A stretch of 64,000 nt of DNA, from assembly GCA_963665925.1 (NCBI GenBank), contig OY762511.1, forward strand, positions 2,294,001 through 2,358,000, read 5' to 3'. A program made the position numbers and the translations under genes. This DNA is from G963665925 sp963665925 (GTDB lineage Bacteria > Bacillota > Clostridia > Peptostreptococcales > Acidaminobacteraceae). Shown here in pieces: positions 34,613-43,067 of the stretch. The notes under the pieces were generated by a model. The model saw nothing but the letters and a program-made list of their open reading frames with translations. It did not search any database and was not told the DNA's origin. The number at the start of each line of letters is the position of its first letter. Position 1 is the first letter of the stretch.

Positions 34613-37600
34613 ATGCTTAAGCATATACGAATAAGAAAATGGTTGGCGACCATGATGCTGATGGTTATGGTTTTGTCTTCGGTTAATTTTACCTTTGCTG
34701 CTGATGGTCCTGTCAATACTGATTTGCCAGATATGACATATGCAACTTTTGGAGCAGAATCGGTCTCGTTAAGTGATGGCAGAGTTATGGTTTTGGGAGG
34801 CGAAAGTTCATTAACTGACAAGTTGGCCACTACATCAATATTTGATCCAGACACAGGAACATGGTCTGCGGGTCCATCTTTAAATGTGGCCCGATCGGAT
34901 TTTGCAGTTGTTCAGATGGACGACGGACGTGTGGTGGTCATTGGAGGCAGAGTAGCTGGCGATGAAATTACTGCATCGACTGAGATATGGGACCTAGGTG
35001 AAGGTGGATTTGTTGCAGGACCGGATTTAAATATGGCTAGGTCCTTTACCAGCGCTGTGGTACTCAACGATGGACGTGTAATGGTAATGGGGGCGAACAA
35101 TAGAGAACCAGGAGAAAGTCCTTATATTACATCCATATCAACCGATGAACTAACGGATACAACAGAGTTCTTGGATTTAGACAATGGCGAGTGGATATAC
35201 GGGCCAAGTATGCCTTACTCGTTTGGTAGTGCTGGAGCAGCGGTTATGGCCGATGGCCGAGTTCTGATTGCTGGTGGTTATGGTGTTTATAATCAAGTGC
35301 TCTCAAAGAGGTATACATTTATATTTGATCCAGAAACCAATGAATGGACTAAAGTTGCAGACATGAGCGAAGATTCATGTGATGGAAATCTATCTCTTCT
35401 AAGTGACGGCACGTTTTTATATTATAATAACTATAAAAATTTTAATGCGCGCATAGCTCGCTATATACCTGATTTGGGCAGTATAGCGAATCATTTGGGT
35501 AGATGGGAATCGGGTGGTAGCTTACCGGATAATCAAATTAAAAACTATGCAATGACTGCAATGCTTTATGATGATTTTACACTTTTTTATGCAGGTGGAT
35601 ACACATCTGCATATGGGGAAGATGATGTTGTTCATGCAACAGCACAAAAACAAGTCATAACATTACCTGTTGCAGCGGATTTAGATGTTGGTACTGGCGA
35701 ATTGCAACCTGCGTTTGATCCTTCAACTATGTCGTATACGGTTTCCGTTGGCAATGCCACATATTTTGACTTTGGTATAACGTCCGTAGATGGCAGCAAT
35801 GTCGAAATAAACGGATATGGAAAAACATCAGGTTCCACTAAAAGTTTTTCGTTAACCTCTGCGGTAACTGAACTATGGGCAAATGTGAGAGGCGAGAGTG
35901 GGATCAAAAATTACTACTATTTGGAAGTCAATAGAAATGGGTATAATCTGACCTATGATGGCAATGGTGCGGAATCGGGAAGTGTACCGAGCGATGTGGT
36001 CAAATACCTTCCAACAGAGACAATAACAGTTCTCGGTAATAGTGGGGACTATATAAAATCTGGATTTAAGTTTATGGGCTGGAACACCGCTGCGGATGGT
36101 TCGGGAACAACCTATTCTGCTGATGATACCCTGACCATTAGTGAAGATACAACGCTCTATGCAAAATGGACGCCATCGTACAGTTTGTCATATGACGGTA
36201 ATGGTGCCGGCAGCGGAAGTGCGCCAGTTTCTTTACAAGAGTATTTGTCTACAGATCAGATAACCGTGTTAGACAATGCAGGGAACTATGAAAAAGACAA
36301 TTATCAGTTTGTAGGCTGGAATACGGCGGCAGATGGTTCGGGAACCAATTATGTTTCTACAGATACCTTGTATCTTAGTGCAAATACTGTGTTTTACGCA
36401 CAATGGACACCTCTTTATACGTTGACCTATGACGGAAATGGTGCAGAGAGTGGTGCGGTTCCGAGTGCCGCTCAAAGTTACTTAGCGACTGATGAAATTA
36501 CGGTGCTTGATAACAGTGGGAATTTTGAAAGAGCTAATTACAGATTTGCAGGTTGGAATACTTCTGCAGATGGTTCTGGTACAGACTATGCAGCCGCAAA
36601 TACCCTGTCAATTAACACAGACACAGTGCTCTATGCACAGTGGGCACCGCTGTATACTCTGACCTATGACGGGAATAGTGCGGATAGTGGTGCTGTTCCG
36701 GGTGCTGCTCAAAGTTATATTGCAACTGATGAAATCACTGTACTTGATAACAGTGGGAACTTTGAAAGAACGGGTTACAGGTTTACTGGTTGGAATACGG
36801 CAGCCGATGGTTCTGGTACAGACTATGCATCTGCGGATACGCTATCAATTAGCACAGACACAGTGCTCTATGCACAGTGGGCACCGCTGTATACGCTGAC
36901 TTATGACGGGAATAGCGCGGATAGTGGTGATGTTCCGAGTGCCGCACAATCCTATATTAGTACAGACCGGATTATCGCCTTAAGCAATAGTGGAAGCTTT
37001 GTAAAAGCAGACTATCAATTTACAGGTTGGAATACGGCTGCAGATGGTACTGGATTGAATTATTCAATTGGTGATACTTTTTCAATTAGTGAAGACACGG
37101 TATTGTATGTGAATTGGAGTCTAGAGACTTGTAAAGTAACCTATTATGGAAATGGATTAACAAGCGGCAGTGCTCCAACGGATGTTAATGAATATGCAGT
37201 TCAAGCAGATGCGACAGTCCTTAACAATACAAATATGACCAAAGTAGGCTATACATTTATTGGTTGGAACACAGAGGCAGATGGTCAAGGACAAGACTAT
37301 GATCCAGGAGATACCCTCGAATCACTAACAAGTGACGTTGCTTTGTATGCACAGTGGAAACAAGACGAATACAAGGTAACCTACGATGGGAATGGGAATA
37401 CATCTGGTTCTGTTCCGGTAGATTCTAAAGACTATGTATATGGTGATACGGCAATTGTACGTGAAAACTCTGGCGATTTAGCAAAGACATATAGTACGTT
37501 CGGTGGCTGGAATACAAGTGCTGACGGTTTTGGCACAAGTGTATCGTCAGGGAGTGCGATCACTATTAATGGAGATACAACACTTTATGCTAAATGGATG

Positions 37601-39349
37601 ATGAATTCTTCTCAGGTAACCTATAATGGCAATGGCAATACATCAGGCAGTGTGCCGGTGGATAACAATGCTTATACCTATGAAGATACTTTGATTATTC
37701 AAGGAAATCCAGGAAATCTTAAGAAAACGGGTTACGCATTTACAGGGTGGAATACTCTGGAAAATGGAAGTGGAACCCAGCTGACGTCAGATTCAAGTAT
37801 TAAAATTACAACAGATCTGATGCTTTATGCAGATTGGGGCGATGAAGATGAACTGCTGGAAGATACACTCCAAAATCTGACGCTGAGTGACGTGTTTGAC
37901 TTCGCAAGTGGTGACACATGGGAATGTGTAACCGAAGATTTCGGAATGATTTCTGAAGCAGATAATGATGTACAAATCACTTGGACATCAGATCACACAG
38001 AAACTATTTCAGTAGATGACTCCGGTTCAAGAGTCGTTGGTGAGGTGACACGTTCTGAAGATGGAGACATTAAAGTAATTATGACAGCGAAGCTTTCGCT
38101 GGGAGATGCTGAGCCGCAGTCTAAAGACTTCCTGCTGATTGTTAAAGTGGATTCTGTGGATAAAGAACCAGCATCGACACGTGTCGATACGGGACGCGAT
38201 GCGGATAGTACGGTAGAGACGTCTTCGGGTGAAGTGTCAGCATCATTTAACATTCTTCGTACTGAGCTCAATGATGGTACACTAATCGATACAACTGTGG
38301 TAACAGACACCTCTATTGCAGCGGTTGCAAACTCAATCAGTACGCTTGACAGTGACGAAGAGCGTACGGTGAAAATTGAGCTAAGTCAGTCCAGTGGAGA
38401 CGAAGCAGACGAGCTTGCCATTGAAATTGAAGCGGCGGCAATTACAAGTCTTGCAAATAAGAATGCCTTATTAAACATTGAAACCGATGAAGGATCTGTT
38501 CAGATTCAAGCGTCAACGCTTCAGTCTCTTTCGTCAGTAGGTTCAGACCTATACTTCAGAATTGTACCGGTGAAAGTAGATGCGGAGCAAGAGGACTTTG
38601 AAGATTTGATTGAGACGGATGCTGCAATTGTTACAGCAATGGCATCAAAAGACTTGAGTGTCCTAGGGATCCCAAGAAAAATCGAAACGAACCTTTCAGG
38701 ATATTCAACACGTGTGGTCATTCCCTTTGGAGATATTACAGTGCCATCTACAAATACATCGGATTTCCTAGACGATTTGCAAGTCTTTGTGGAACATGAT
38801 GGTGGTTCAACGGAACTTCTAACAGGCACGATTGTATACGAAAGTGGCGTGCCAAGTGCTATTGGTATTGATATTACTCAGTTTAGTCAGTTCCAAATCG
38901 TCAAATTGACGACTATGATTTCGACATCCTCGACAACGACAAGCAGTTCAAGCTCTAAGAAATCTAAGAAAGAATTTTTCAAGGGAATCAATGGCGGTAA
39001 ATTAGATGGCATTACCATCGAATTGGGCGGCATAGAGAACTATGGTAGCTACGAGTATGCAGGTATTGAAGTGGCAGTACTTGAAGATGAAAATTCAGAT
39101 GGCAAGTATGAAATCATGACAGGGAAGTCAAAAAAGATAAACACGACTGCACATATAGCAGAGATTTCTTTTGGCGATTTAGACGATTACAAGCGTAACA
39201 AGGAATACAAACTGGCTTATAGAGTGTTTTTCAAGAATAGCGAAGACTCAACTGATATTGTTTATGGTAATGCCAATAATGGTGCAGATGGATGGGAAAA
39301 CATTCAAATCGGCAGAATGGATTTTTGGTTCATGAAAGTTAAGGAGTAG
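34613..39349 (+). CDS. Large secreted protein with kelch-type region and eight InlB (Listeria-Bacteroides) repeats
   Basis: 1578 aa with a signal peptide (RIRKWLATMMLMVMVLSSVN, ending FAA). Order: kelch/galactose-oxidase-like blades (about residues 30-330, for example DDGRVVVIGG and NDGRVMVMG), a cadherin-like beta sandwich (345-440), eight InlB B-repeats of 79-80 residues (444-1075; YDGNGAESGSVP, GWNTAADGSGT and LYAKW in each), an Ig-like domain (1080-1180), a conserved domain ending in QFSQFQIVK, a Ser/Thr/Lys linker near 1437-1452, and a C-terminal domain. InlB repeats occur in adhesins and invasins. There is no sortase motif or SLH domain. The ATG follows AAGGAG by 6 bases, and the gene lies 26 bases after the first secreted-protein gene. 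Confidence 0.82.
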   Translation: MLKHIRIRKWLATMMLMVMVLSSVNFTFAADGPVNTDLPDMTYATFGAESVSLSDGRVMVLGGESSLTDKLATTSIFDPDTGTWSAGPSLNVARSDFAVVQMDDGRVVVIGGRVAGDEITASTEIWDLGEGGFVAGPDLNMARSFTSAVVLNDGRVMVMGANNREPGESPYITSISTDELTDTTEFLDLDNGEWIYGPSMPYSFGSAGAAVMADGRVLIAGGYGVYNQVLSKRYTFIFDPETNEWTKVADMSEDSCDGNLSLLSDGTFLYYNNYKNFNARIARYIPDLGSIANHLGRWESGGSLPDNQIKNYAMTAMLYDDFTLFYAGGYTSAYGEDDVVHATAQKQVITLPVAADLDVGTGELQPAFDPSTMSYTVSVGNATYFDFGITSVDGSNVEINGYGKTSGSTKSFSLTSAVTELWANVRGESGIKNYYYLEVNRNGYNLTYDGNGAESGSVPSDVVKYLPTETITVLGNSGDYIKSGFKFMGWNTAADGSGTTYSADDTLTISEDTTLYAKWTPSYSLSYDGNGAGSGSAPVSLQEYLSTDQITVLDNAGNYEKDNYQFVGWNTAADGSGTNYVSTDTLYLSANTVFYAQWTPLYTLTYDGNGAESGAVPSAAQSYLATDEITVLDNSGNFERANYRFAGWNTSADGSGTDYAAANTLSINTDTVLYAQWAPLYTLTYDGNSADSGAVPGAAQSYIATDEITVLDNSGNFERTGYRFTGWNTAADGSGTDYASADTLSISTDTVLYAQWAPLYTLTYDGNSADSGDVPSAAQSYISTDRIIALSNSGSFVKADYQFTGWNTAADGTGLNYSIGDTFSISEDTVLYVNWSLETCKVTYYGNGLTSGSAPTDVNEYAVQADATVLNNTNMTKVGYTFIGWNTEADGQGQDYDPGDTLESLTSDVALYAQWKQDEYKVTYDGNGNTSGSVPVDSKDYVYGDTAIVRENSGDLAKTYSTFGGWNTSADGFGTSVSSGSAITINGDTTLYAKWMMNSSQVTYNGNGNTSGSVPVDNNAYTYEDTLIIQGNPGNLKKTGYAFTGWNTLENGSGTQLTSDSSIKITTDLMLYADWGDEDELLEDTLQNLTLSDVFDFASGDTWECVTEDFGMISEADNDVQITWTSDHTETISVDDSGSRVVGEVTRSEDGDIKVIMTAKLSLGDAEPQSKDFLLIVKVDSVDKEPASTRVDTGRDADSTVETSSGEVSASFNILRTELNDGTLIDTTVVTDTSIAAVANSISTLDSDEERTVKIELSQSSGDEADELAIEIEAAAITSLANKNALLNIETDEGSVQIQASTLQSLSSVGSDLYFRIVPVKVDAEQEDFEDLIETDAAIVTAMASKDLSVLGIPRKIETNLSGYSTRVVIPFGDITVPSTNTSDFLDDLQVFVEHDGGSTELLTGTIVYESGVPSAIGIDITQFSQFQIVKLTTMISTSSTTTSSSSSKKSKKEFFKGINGGKLDGITIELGGIENYGSYEYAGIEVAVLEDENSDGKYEIMTGKSKKINTTAHIAEISFGDLDDYKRNKEYKLAYRVFFKNSEDSTDIVYGNANNGADGWENIQIGRMDFWFMKVKE
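35942..37849 (+). repeat. Eight tandem 237-240 bp repeats coding for InlB domains
   Basis: Units start at 35942, 36179, 36416, 36653, 36890, 37130, 37370 and 37610. The first four are exactly 237 bases, later ones 240. Units 3, 4 and the start of 5 are nearly identical in DNA over long stretches (for example CTATGCACAGTGGGCACCGC at both joints), indicating recent duplication or gene conversion. Confidence 0.9.
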
Positions 39350-39352
39350 CTT

Positions 39353-39703
39353 ATGATATCATTAAAGACTAGAGTTGCACTGGTCATGATGCTTGTGCTG
39401 GGGATGGTATGTCAAACTGCAACTTTTGCCGTTGACAGTGCTGTTGTGCGGCAAATTTATACAATTCCGCAGATTGAAGCTGGTCAGGAATTTGACATTA
39501 TGTTTGTTGGCGGTGACATGTTACCGGAGCAGACAGTAATTGATACAGTGACGGTGATCAATGAGAACGTGTATGATGGGATAATAGAGGTAACGGGCAT
39601 TCTAAACGAAGCTGGTTTACAAATGATTAGAATCGGAGAGTATAACATTCTGATTGAAGTTATGGAGCCTACATCGAGTGACATCGTGCGTATCAATTTC
39701 TAG
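39353..39703 (+). CDS. Small secreted protein equal to the C-terminal domain of the first operon protein
   Basis: 116 aa with a signal peptide (RVALVMMLVLGMVCQTATFA). The mature part of about 88 residues aligns from end to end with the last 85 residues of the 1616-aa protein: EFDIMFVGGD matches QFEVMLAGGD, GIIEVTGILNEAGL matches GYILVRGVLSKPGL, and EVMEPTSSDIVRINF matches NVVEPGTPIIENVDF. It is a single-domain module of unknown function. The start codon is 3 bases after the preceding stop, and its AAGGAG lies in the end of that gene, so the two are translationally linked. It may be a partner or polymer subunit for the large proteins (inference). Confidence 0.75.
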   Translation: MISLKTRVALVMMLVLGMVCQTATFAVDSAVVRQIYTIPQIEAGQEFDIMFVGGDMLPEQTVIDTVTVINENVYDGIIEVTGILNEAGLQMIRIGEYNILIEVMEPTSSDIVRINF

Positions 39704-39783
39704 GCGGAATCACTGATGAAGGTTTTAAGGCTGGTTCTAAGTAAATATGTGGGTTGCGATCTTAACAGATCTATACTACAAAT

Positions 39784-39821
39784 CAGGCGGGTTCTCATGA
39801 ACCCGCCTGTAAGCTTTTTTT
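39784..39821 (+). terminator. Terminator of the secreted-protein operon; dispersed hairpin copy 2
   Basis: CAGGCGGGTTC (39784-39794), loop TCAT, GAACCCGCCTG (39799-39809), TAAGC, then a T-run. It matches copy 1 at 5791-5828 in reverse orientation, with differences only in the loop. Similarity continues weakly for another 14 bases (39770-39783). Confidence 0.85.
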
Positions 39822-39834
39822 ATGATAGAACGAC

Positions 39835-40611
39835 TTACTTATCCGCCCTGATTTCACCAATTTCTCGCTTGAAGCCATTCATGAATACATTGGCGTCAAG
39901 ACTATAGGCAACACTGTCAAAACCTTTGCTGTATGCATCTTTTGCAGCTTCAATACTGCCTGCATAAATAAAAGCGGGTTTTCCTGACGTCTTGCAAGCA
40001 TTTAATATTCGATCAATAGCTTCAAGGAATACGGGATGATCGAACTGAAGGGGAATGCCTATGGAAATTGATAAATCAAAGGGGCCCACAAAGATACCGT
40101 CAATGCCATCCATTTCAAGAACGGCTTCAATGTTGTTAAGGGCTTGAGCCGTTTCGCACTGGGGCAGGACTAAAACTTCATCGTTGCACTTTTTCATAAA
40201 ATCATCTATGCCATCTGCCAAGCCTTCATCATAGCCATAATTGTTTGACCTTACCCCTGCAAATCCGCGATTGCCTACGGGCTTGTACTTGGCGAGGCCC
40301 ACCACTTTTTTAAAGTCGTCCAGACTGTTTAGCATGGGTACAATAAGTCCTTTGGCACCTTGGTCAAGACAGCGTTGAATTTCCTTATGGTCTGCATTTG
40401 CGACGCGAACAAATGGGGTTATATGGGCATGCTCTGCACCCCGAATCAAGTTAACTACCTGTTCTGTATCAAATGGGCCATGCTCTGTATCAATAATAAT
40501 ATAATCCAGTCCGACACCTTTAAGACACTCTATATGACTTTGGTTTGCCATGACGATGAAAGTGCCCAGCGGCTTGCCGCCGCCTTTGATATTTTCTTTA
40601 ACTGCGTTCAT
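39835..40611 (-). CDS. HpcH/HpaI-family aldolase
   Basis: A class II metal-dependent aldolase of 258 aa that cleaves or forms 2-keto-hydroxy acids (relatives act on 2,4-dihydroxyhept-2-enedioate or 2-keto-3-deoxyrhamnonate). Visible motifs are LDYIIIDTEHGPFD with the catalytic and metal region, PFVRVANADHKEIQRCLDQG, GLIVPMLNS, NRGFAGVRSNNYG, and GIDGIFVGPFDLSISIG. AGGAGG precedes the ATG. It lies 14 bases downstream of an aminotransferase gene on the same strand, so the pair may form a small catabolic operon handling a keto acid. Confidence 0.88.
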   Translation of the reverse strand: MNAVKENIKGGGKPLGTFIVMANQSHIECLKGVGLDYIIIDTEHGPFDTEQVVNLIRGAEHAHITPFVRVANADHKEIQRCLDQGAKGLIVPMLNSLDDFKKVVGLAKYKPVGNRGFAGVRSNNYGYDEGLADGIDDFMKKCNDEVLVLPQCETAQALNNIEAVLEMDGIDGIFVGPFDLSISIGIPLQFDHPVFLEAIDRILNACKTSGKPAFIYAGSIEAAKDAYSKGFDSVAYSLDANVFMNGFKREIGEIRADK

Positions 40612-40625
40612 GAATGCCTCCTATT

Positions 40626-41825
40626 TCAAAGTTTAGATTTAAAACAGTTTCCTAGAACTTTCATATTTTTTTCAATAACGGCTTCTTCTATGCCTGCGAA
40701 TGAGAATCTTAAAAACTCCCCACCTTCATGGTTTTCCTCCACAAAGAAGTCGCTTCCCGAACAATAGGTTATTTTAACTTCTTTTATAGCCTCATCAAGG
40801 AGGACTCTGCCATCTAACCCGTCTGGCAAAGTAACCCACACATAGTAACCGCCATCAGGAGATGTGCGCTTTGTTCCTGGGGGAAAATAGGCGTCAATGC
40901 CCTTTTGCATGGCATCTCTTCTAGACCTGTACAGATCACATAAATTGCTCAGATGAGATTCGTAGTGACCTCCATTGAAGAACTCGGCACAAATGGATTG
41001 AGTCAAACCGTTTGTACAGGTGTCAGTGGCCAGTTTCATTTCGCCCAGTTCCTTCATAATCGTCGCATCTGCCACAAGATACCCGAGCCTTGCGCCAGGT
41101 GAAAATATTTTTGAAAGACTGTTGGCGTAAATAACATTGGGGATTTTTGTACGTGCTTTTATAGGTTTTAATTTATCGCCGCTGTATCTGATTTCACTGT
41201 AGGGATCGTCTTCAAGAATCATGACATCATATTTTTCAGCCAGCTTTGCCAAGCCTTCCCGCTTGTCTTCAGACATGGATATGCCCGTAGGATTATGAAA
41301 TGTTGGCATGGTGTAGATGATTTTGGGTTGATGCTTTATAATTTTATCTTCTAAATCGTCCAGATTCAGACCATCGATATCCATCTTGCAGGAAACACAC
41401 TTTGCCTCAAAGCTGTCAAAAAGCATTTTAGCATGTATAAAGGTCGGTGCTTCAACGAGGACCACATCGCCAGGATCAAGATAAAGCTTGCAGACCAAGT
41501 AAAGCCCCTGAATCCCGCCAGCGGTAATCATGACTTCGTCAAGGCTCGACTCAATGCCGTTTGGCTTTAAAAGGTAGTTTTGTACGGCTTCTCGAAGTGA
41601 CGGGAGACCAAGTGTTGGCCCATAAGCAAGCGCTTGATAGGCTTTTTCATCGTTTTCAAAAACTTCCTGAGTCAATTGACGGATCAGGCTGATAGGATAA
41701 GCTGCATTTGCAGGCGCACCACCGCCGAAAGAGACTAAGTCTTTGTTTGTAAGGGACTCCATTATTTTATTCATGGCGTCGATAATATACCCCATAGATT
41801 GTCGTCGTTTCGCATACTGAACCAA
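40626..41825 (-). CDS. PLP-dependent aminotransferase, class I/II (2-aminoadipate or aromatic type)
   Basis: About 399 aa, fold-type I. Features are SFGGGAPANAAYP, YGPTLGLPSLREAV, the ITAGGIQGLYLVCKL cofactor region, PTFHNPTGISMS, EDDPYSEIRYSG and the PLP-lysine motif SLSKIFSPGARLGYL. I choose a TTG start at 41825 because AAAGGTGG lies 6-7 bases upstream; an open frame to 41963 would add residues unlike the family. It is divergent from a LysR-type regulator, which probably controls it. The substrate is uncertain; the following aldolase suggests amino acid to keto acid conversion. Confidence 0.85.
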   Translation of the reverse strand: MVQYAKRRQSMGYIIDAMNKIMESLTNKDLVSFGGGAPANAAYPISLIRQLTQEVFENDEKAYQALAYGPTLGLPSLREAVQNYLLKPNGIESSLDEVMITAGGIQGLYLVCKLYLDPGDVVLVEAPTFIHAKMLFDSFEAKCVSCKMDIDGLNLDDLEDKIIKHQPKIIYTMPTFHNPTGISMSEDKREGLAKLAEKYDVMILEDDPYSEIRYSGDKLKPIKARTKIPNVIYANSLSKIFSPGARLGYLVADATIMKELGEMKLATDTCTNGLTQSICAEFFNGGHYESHLSNLCDLYRSRRDAMQKGIDAYFPPGTKRTSPDGGYYVWVTLPDGLDGRVLLDEAIKEVKITYCSGSDFFVEENHEGGEFLRFSFAGIEEAVIEKNMKVLGNCFKSKL

Positions 41826-41899
41826 TATAAAACCACCTTTCTTAGAATGAAGTGAATATGTTAAGTACATATTTGTAAAGAATTGTAATCTATACCGTA

Positions 41900-41983
41900 A
41901 GTATATCATTCCTAGTTTTAGAGTACAGTGAAGGTTTGAAATAGGCTTTTGAATAAAATTCATAGGTCATTTCATGTTACAAT
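41900..41983. promoter_or_regulatory. Divergent promoter region between aminotransferase and LysR genes
   Basis: On the minus strand TATACT (41905-41900) has a TG one base upstream, giving an extended -10. On the plus strand TACAAT (41978-41983) also has an upstream TG. Neither has a good -35 box, which suits activator-dependent promoters controlled by the LysR protein. Confidence 0.4.
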
Positions 41984-42013
41984 TGTTTAAATGAGTTTAT
42001 GATAGGGGGCAAT

Positions 42014-42916
42014 ATGGAAAAACTGTCTATTAACGCATGTGAAATCATAGTCGCAGTGCTTGAAAGCAATAGTTTCACAAAAGCGGGTCAAAGACTTAAT
42101 CTTACACCGTCAGCGGTCAGTCATACGGTCAAAAAAATCGAAAATACCCTAGGCTATGCACTCTTTTACAGATATAAAAATGGCGTTTTTATGACAGAGA
42201 GTGGCAAGCAGCTTATACCTTATATAAAGGTCCTTCTTGAAGCGAGTCGAATTTTAGACAATGAAGTTACAAGAATCGGCAACTCTGAGTCTGGGATCGT
42301 GAAAATAGGAACCTTTTTTAGTTGCGCGGCATATTGGATGCCTGGCATCATAATGGCTTTCAATGAAATACACCCCGATATTACCGTGCAGCTCTTCCAA
42401 TCGGGTGATTCTCAGATTATTGAGTGGATTAGAAACTTTGATGTGGATTTGGCCATTCTTTCATCGGATACCTTTGAGGATGATATACCCTATACTTTTC
42501 TGCACAGGTCCAAAATGATGTGCTTGACCCCAAGTGGGTTTACCCCTTTAGATGGCAAAAACATGACGCCTGCGGACTTTGAAAATACCCCTTTAATTTT
42601 GCAGTATGAGGGTTTTGATACGGAGATTACATCCTATCTGAAAAGATATGATTTGAACGCCCCAACCAACATATGGGTCGAAAGCGATCATGCAGGTTTT
42701 TCACTTGTGCGGGCTGGGCTTGGATGTTATATATCGCCTCAGATGGCTCTTGAAGAAGTTGCGAATGATTTTAACATCTATCCCCTGCATCCGGAAACCT
42801 ATAGGAATATTGGCATAACTTGCGTTGTGCCCGATAGAATGTCCCCAGCAACAAAACTTCTCCACGATTTTATCGTAGGGTGGTCTGGCAGTCATTTTCA
42901 CGATGTAAGCATATAA
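42014..42916 (+). CDS. LysR-family transcriptional regulator
   Basis: About 300 aa. The N-terminal winged helix (INACEIIVAVLESNSFTKAG, then LNLTPSAVSHTVKKIE) is followed by a linker helix and a periplasmic-binding-protein-like effector domain (GIVKIGTFFSCAAYWMPGII, FDVDLAIL). The ATG at 42014 follows AGGGGG at a standard distance. It is divergent from the aminotransferase-aldolase pair and most likely regulates it in response to a pathway metabolite. Confidence 0.9.
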   Translation: MEKLSINACEIIVAVLESNSFTKAGQRLNLTPSAVSHTVKKIENTLGYALFYRYKNGVFMTESGKQLIPYIKVLLEASRILDNEVTRIGNSESGIVKIGTFFSCAAYWMPGIIMAFNEIHPDITVQLFQSGDSQIIEWIRNFDVDLAILSSDTFEDDIPYTFLHRSKMMCLTPSGFTPLDGKNMTPADFENTPLILQYEGFDTEITSYLKRYDLNAPTNIWVESDHAGFSLVRAGLGCYISPQMALEEVANDFNIYPLHPETYRNIGITCVVPDRMSPATKLLHDFIVGWSGSHFHDVSI

Positions 42917-43067
42917 TACCCTCAAAAAAGAAAACAAAAGTGAACCGTGCAATCCTTTTTTAAGGTGAAAGAATCGGTTAAGTGTAGGTGTTCATTACAG
43001 TTTTCGTTACCCCAAAGCATGGTGTTGAACATTCTGGGTAAACAAAGGAAGAAGGAGTGTGAAAAAC

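Noticed and set aside
29736..39703. Sortase or S-layer anchoring signals at the ends of the large secreted proteins
   Set aside because: No LPXTG-like motif followed by a hydrophobic tail, and no SLH repeats, are present at any C-terminus.
39716..39907. Small plus-strand open frame after the secreted-protein operon
   Set aside because: It runs through the terminator hairpin and into the antisense of the aldolase gene, with no ribosome site.
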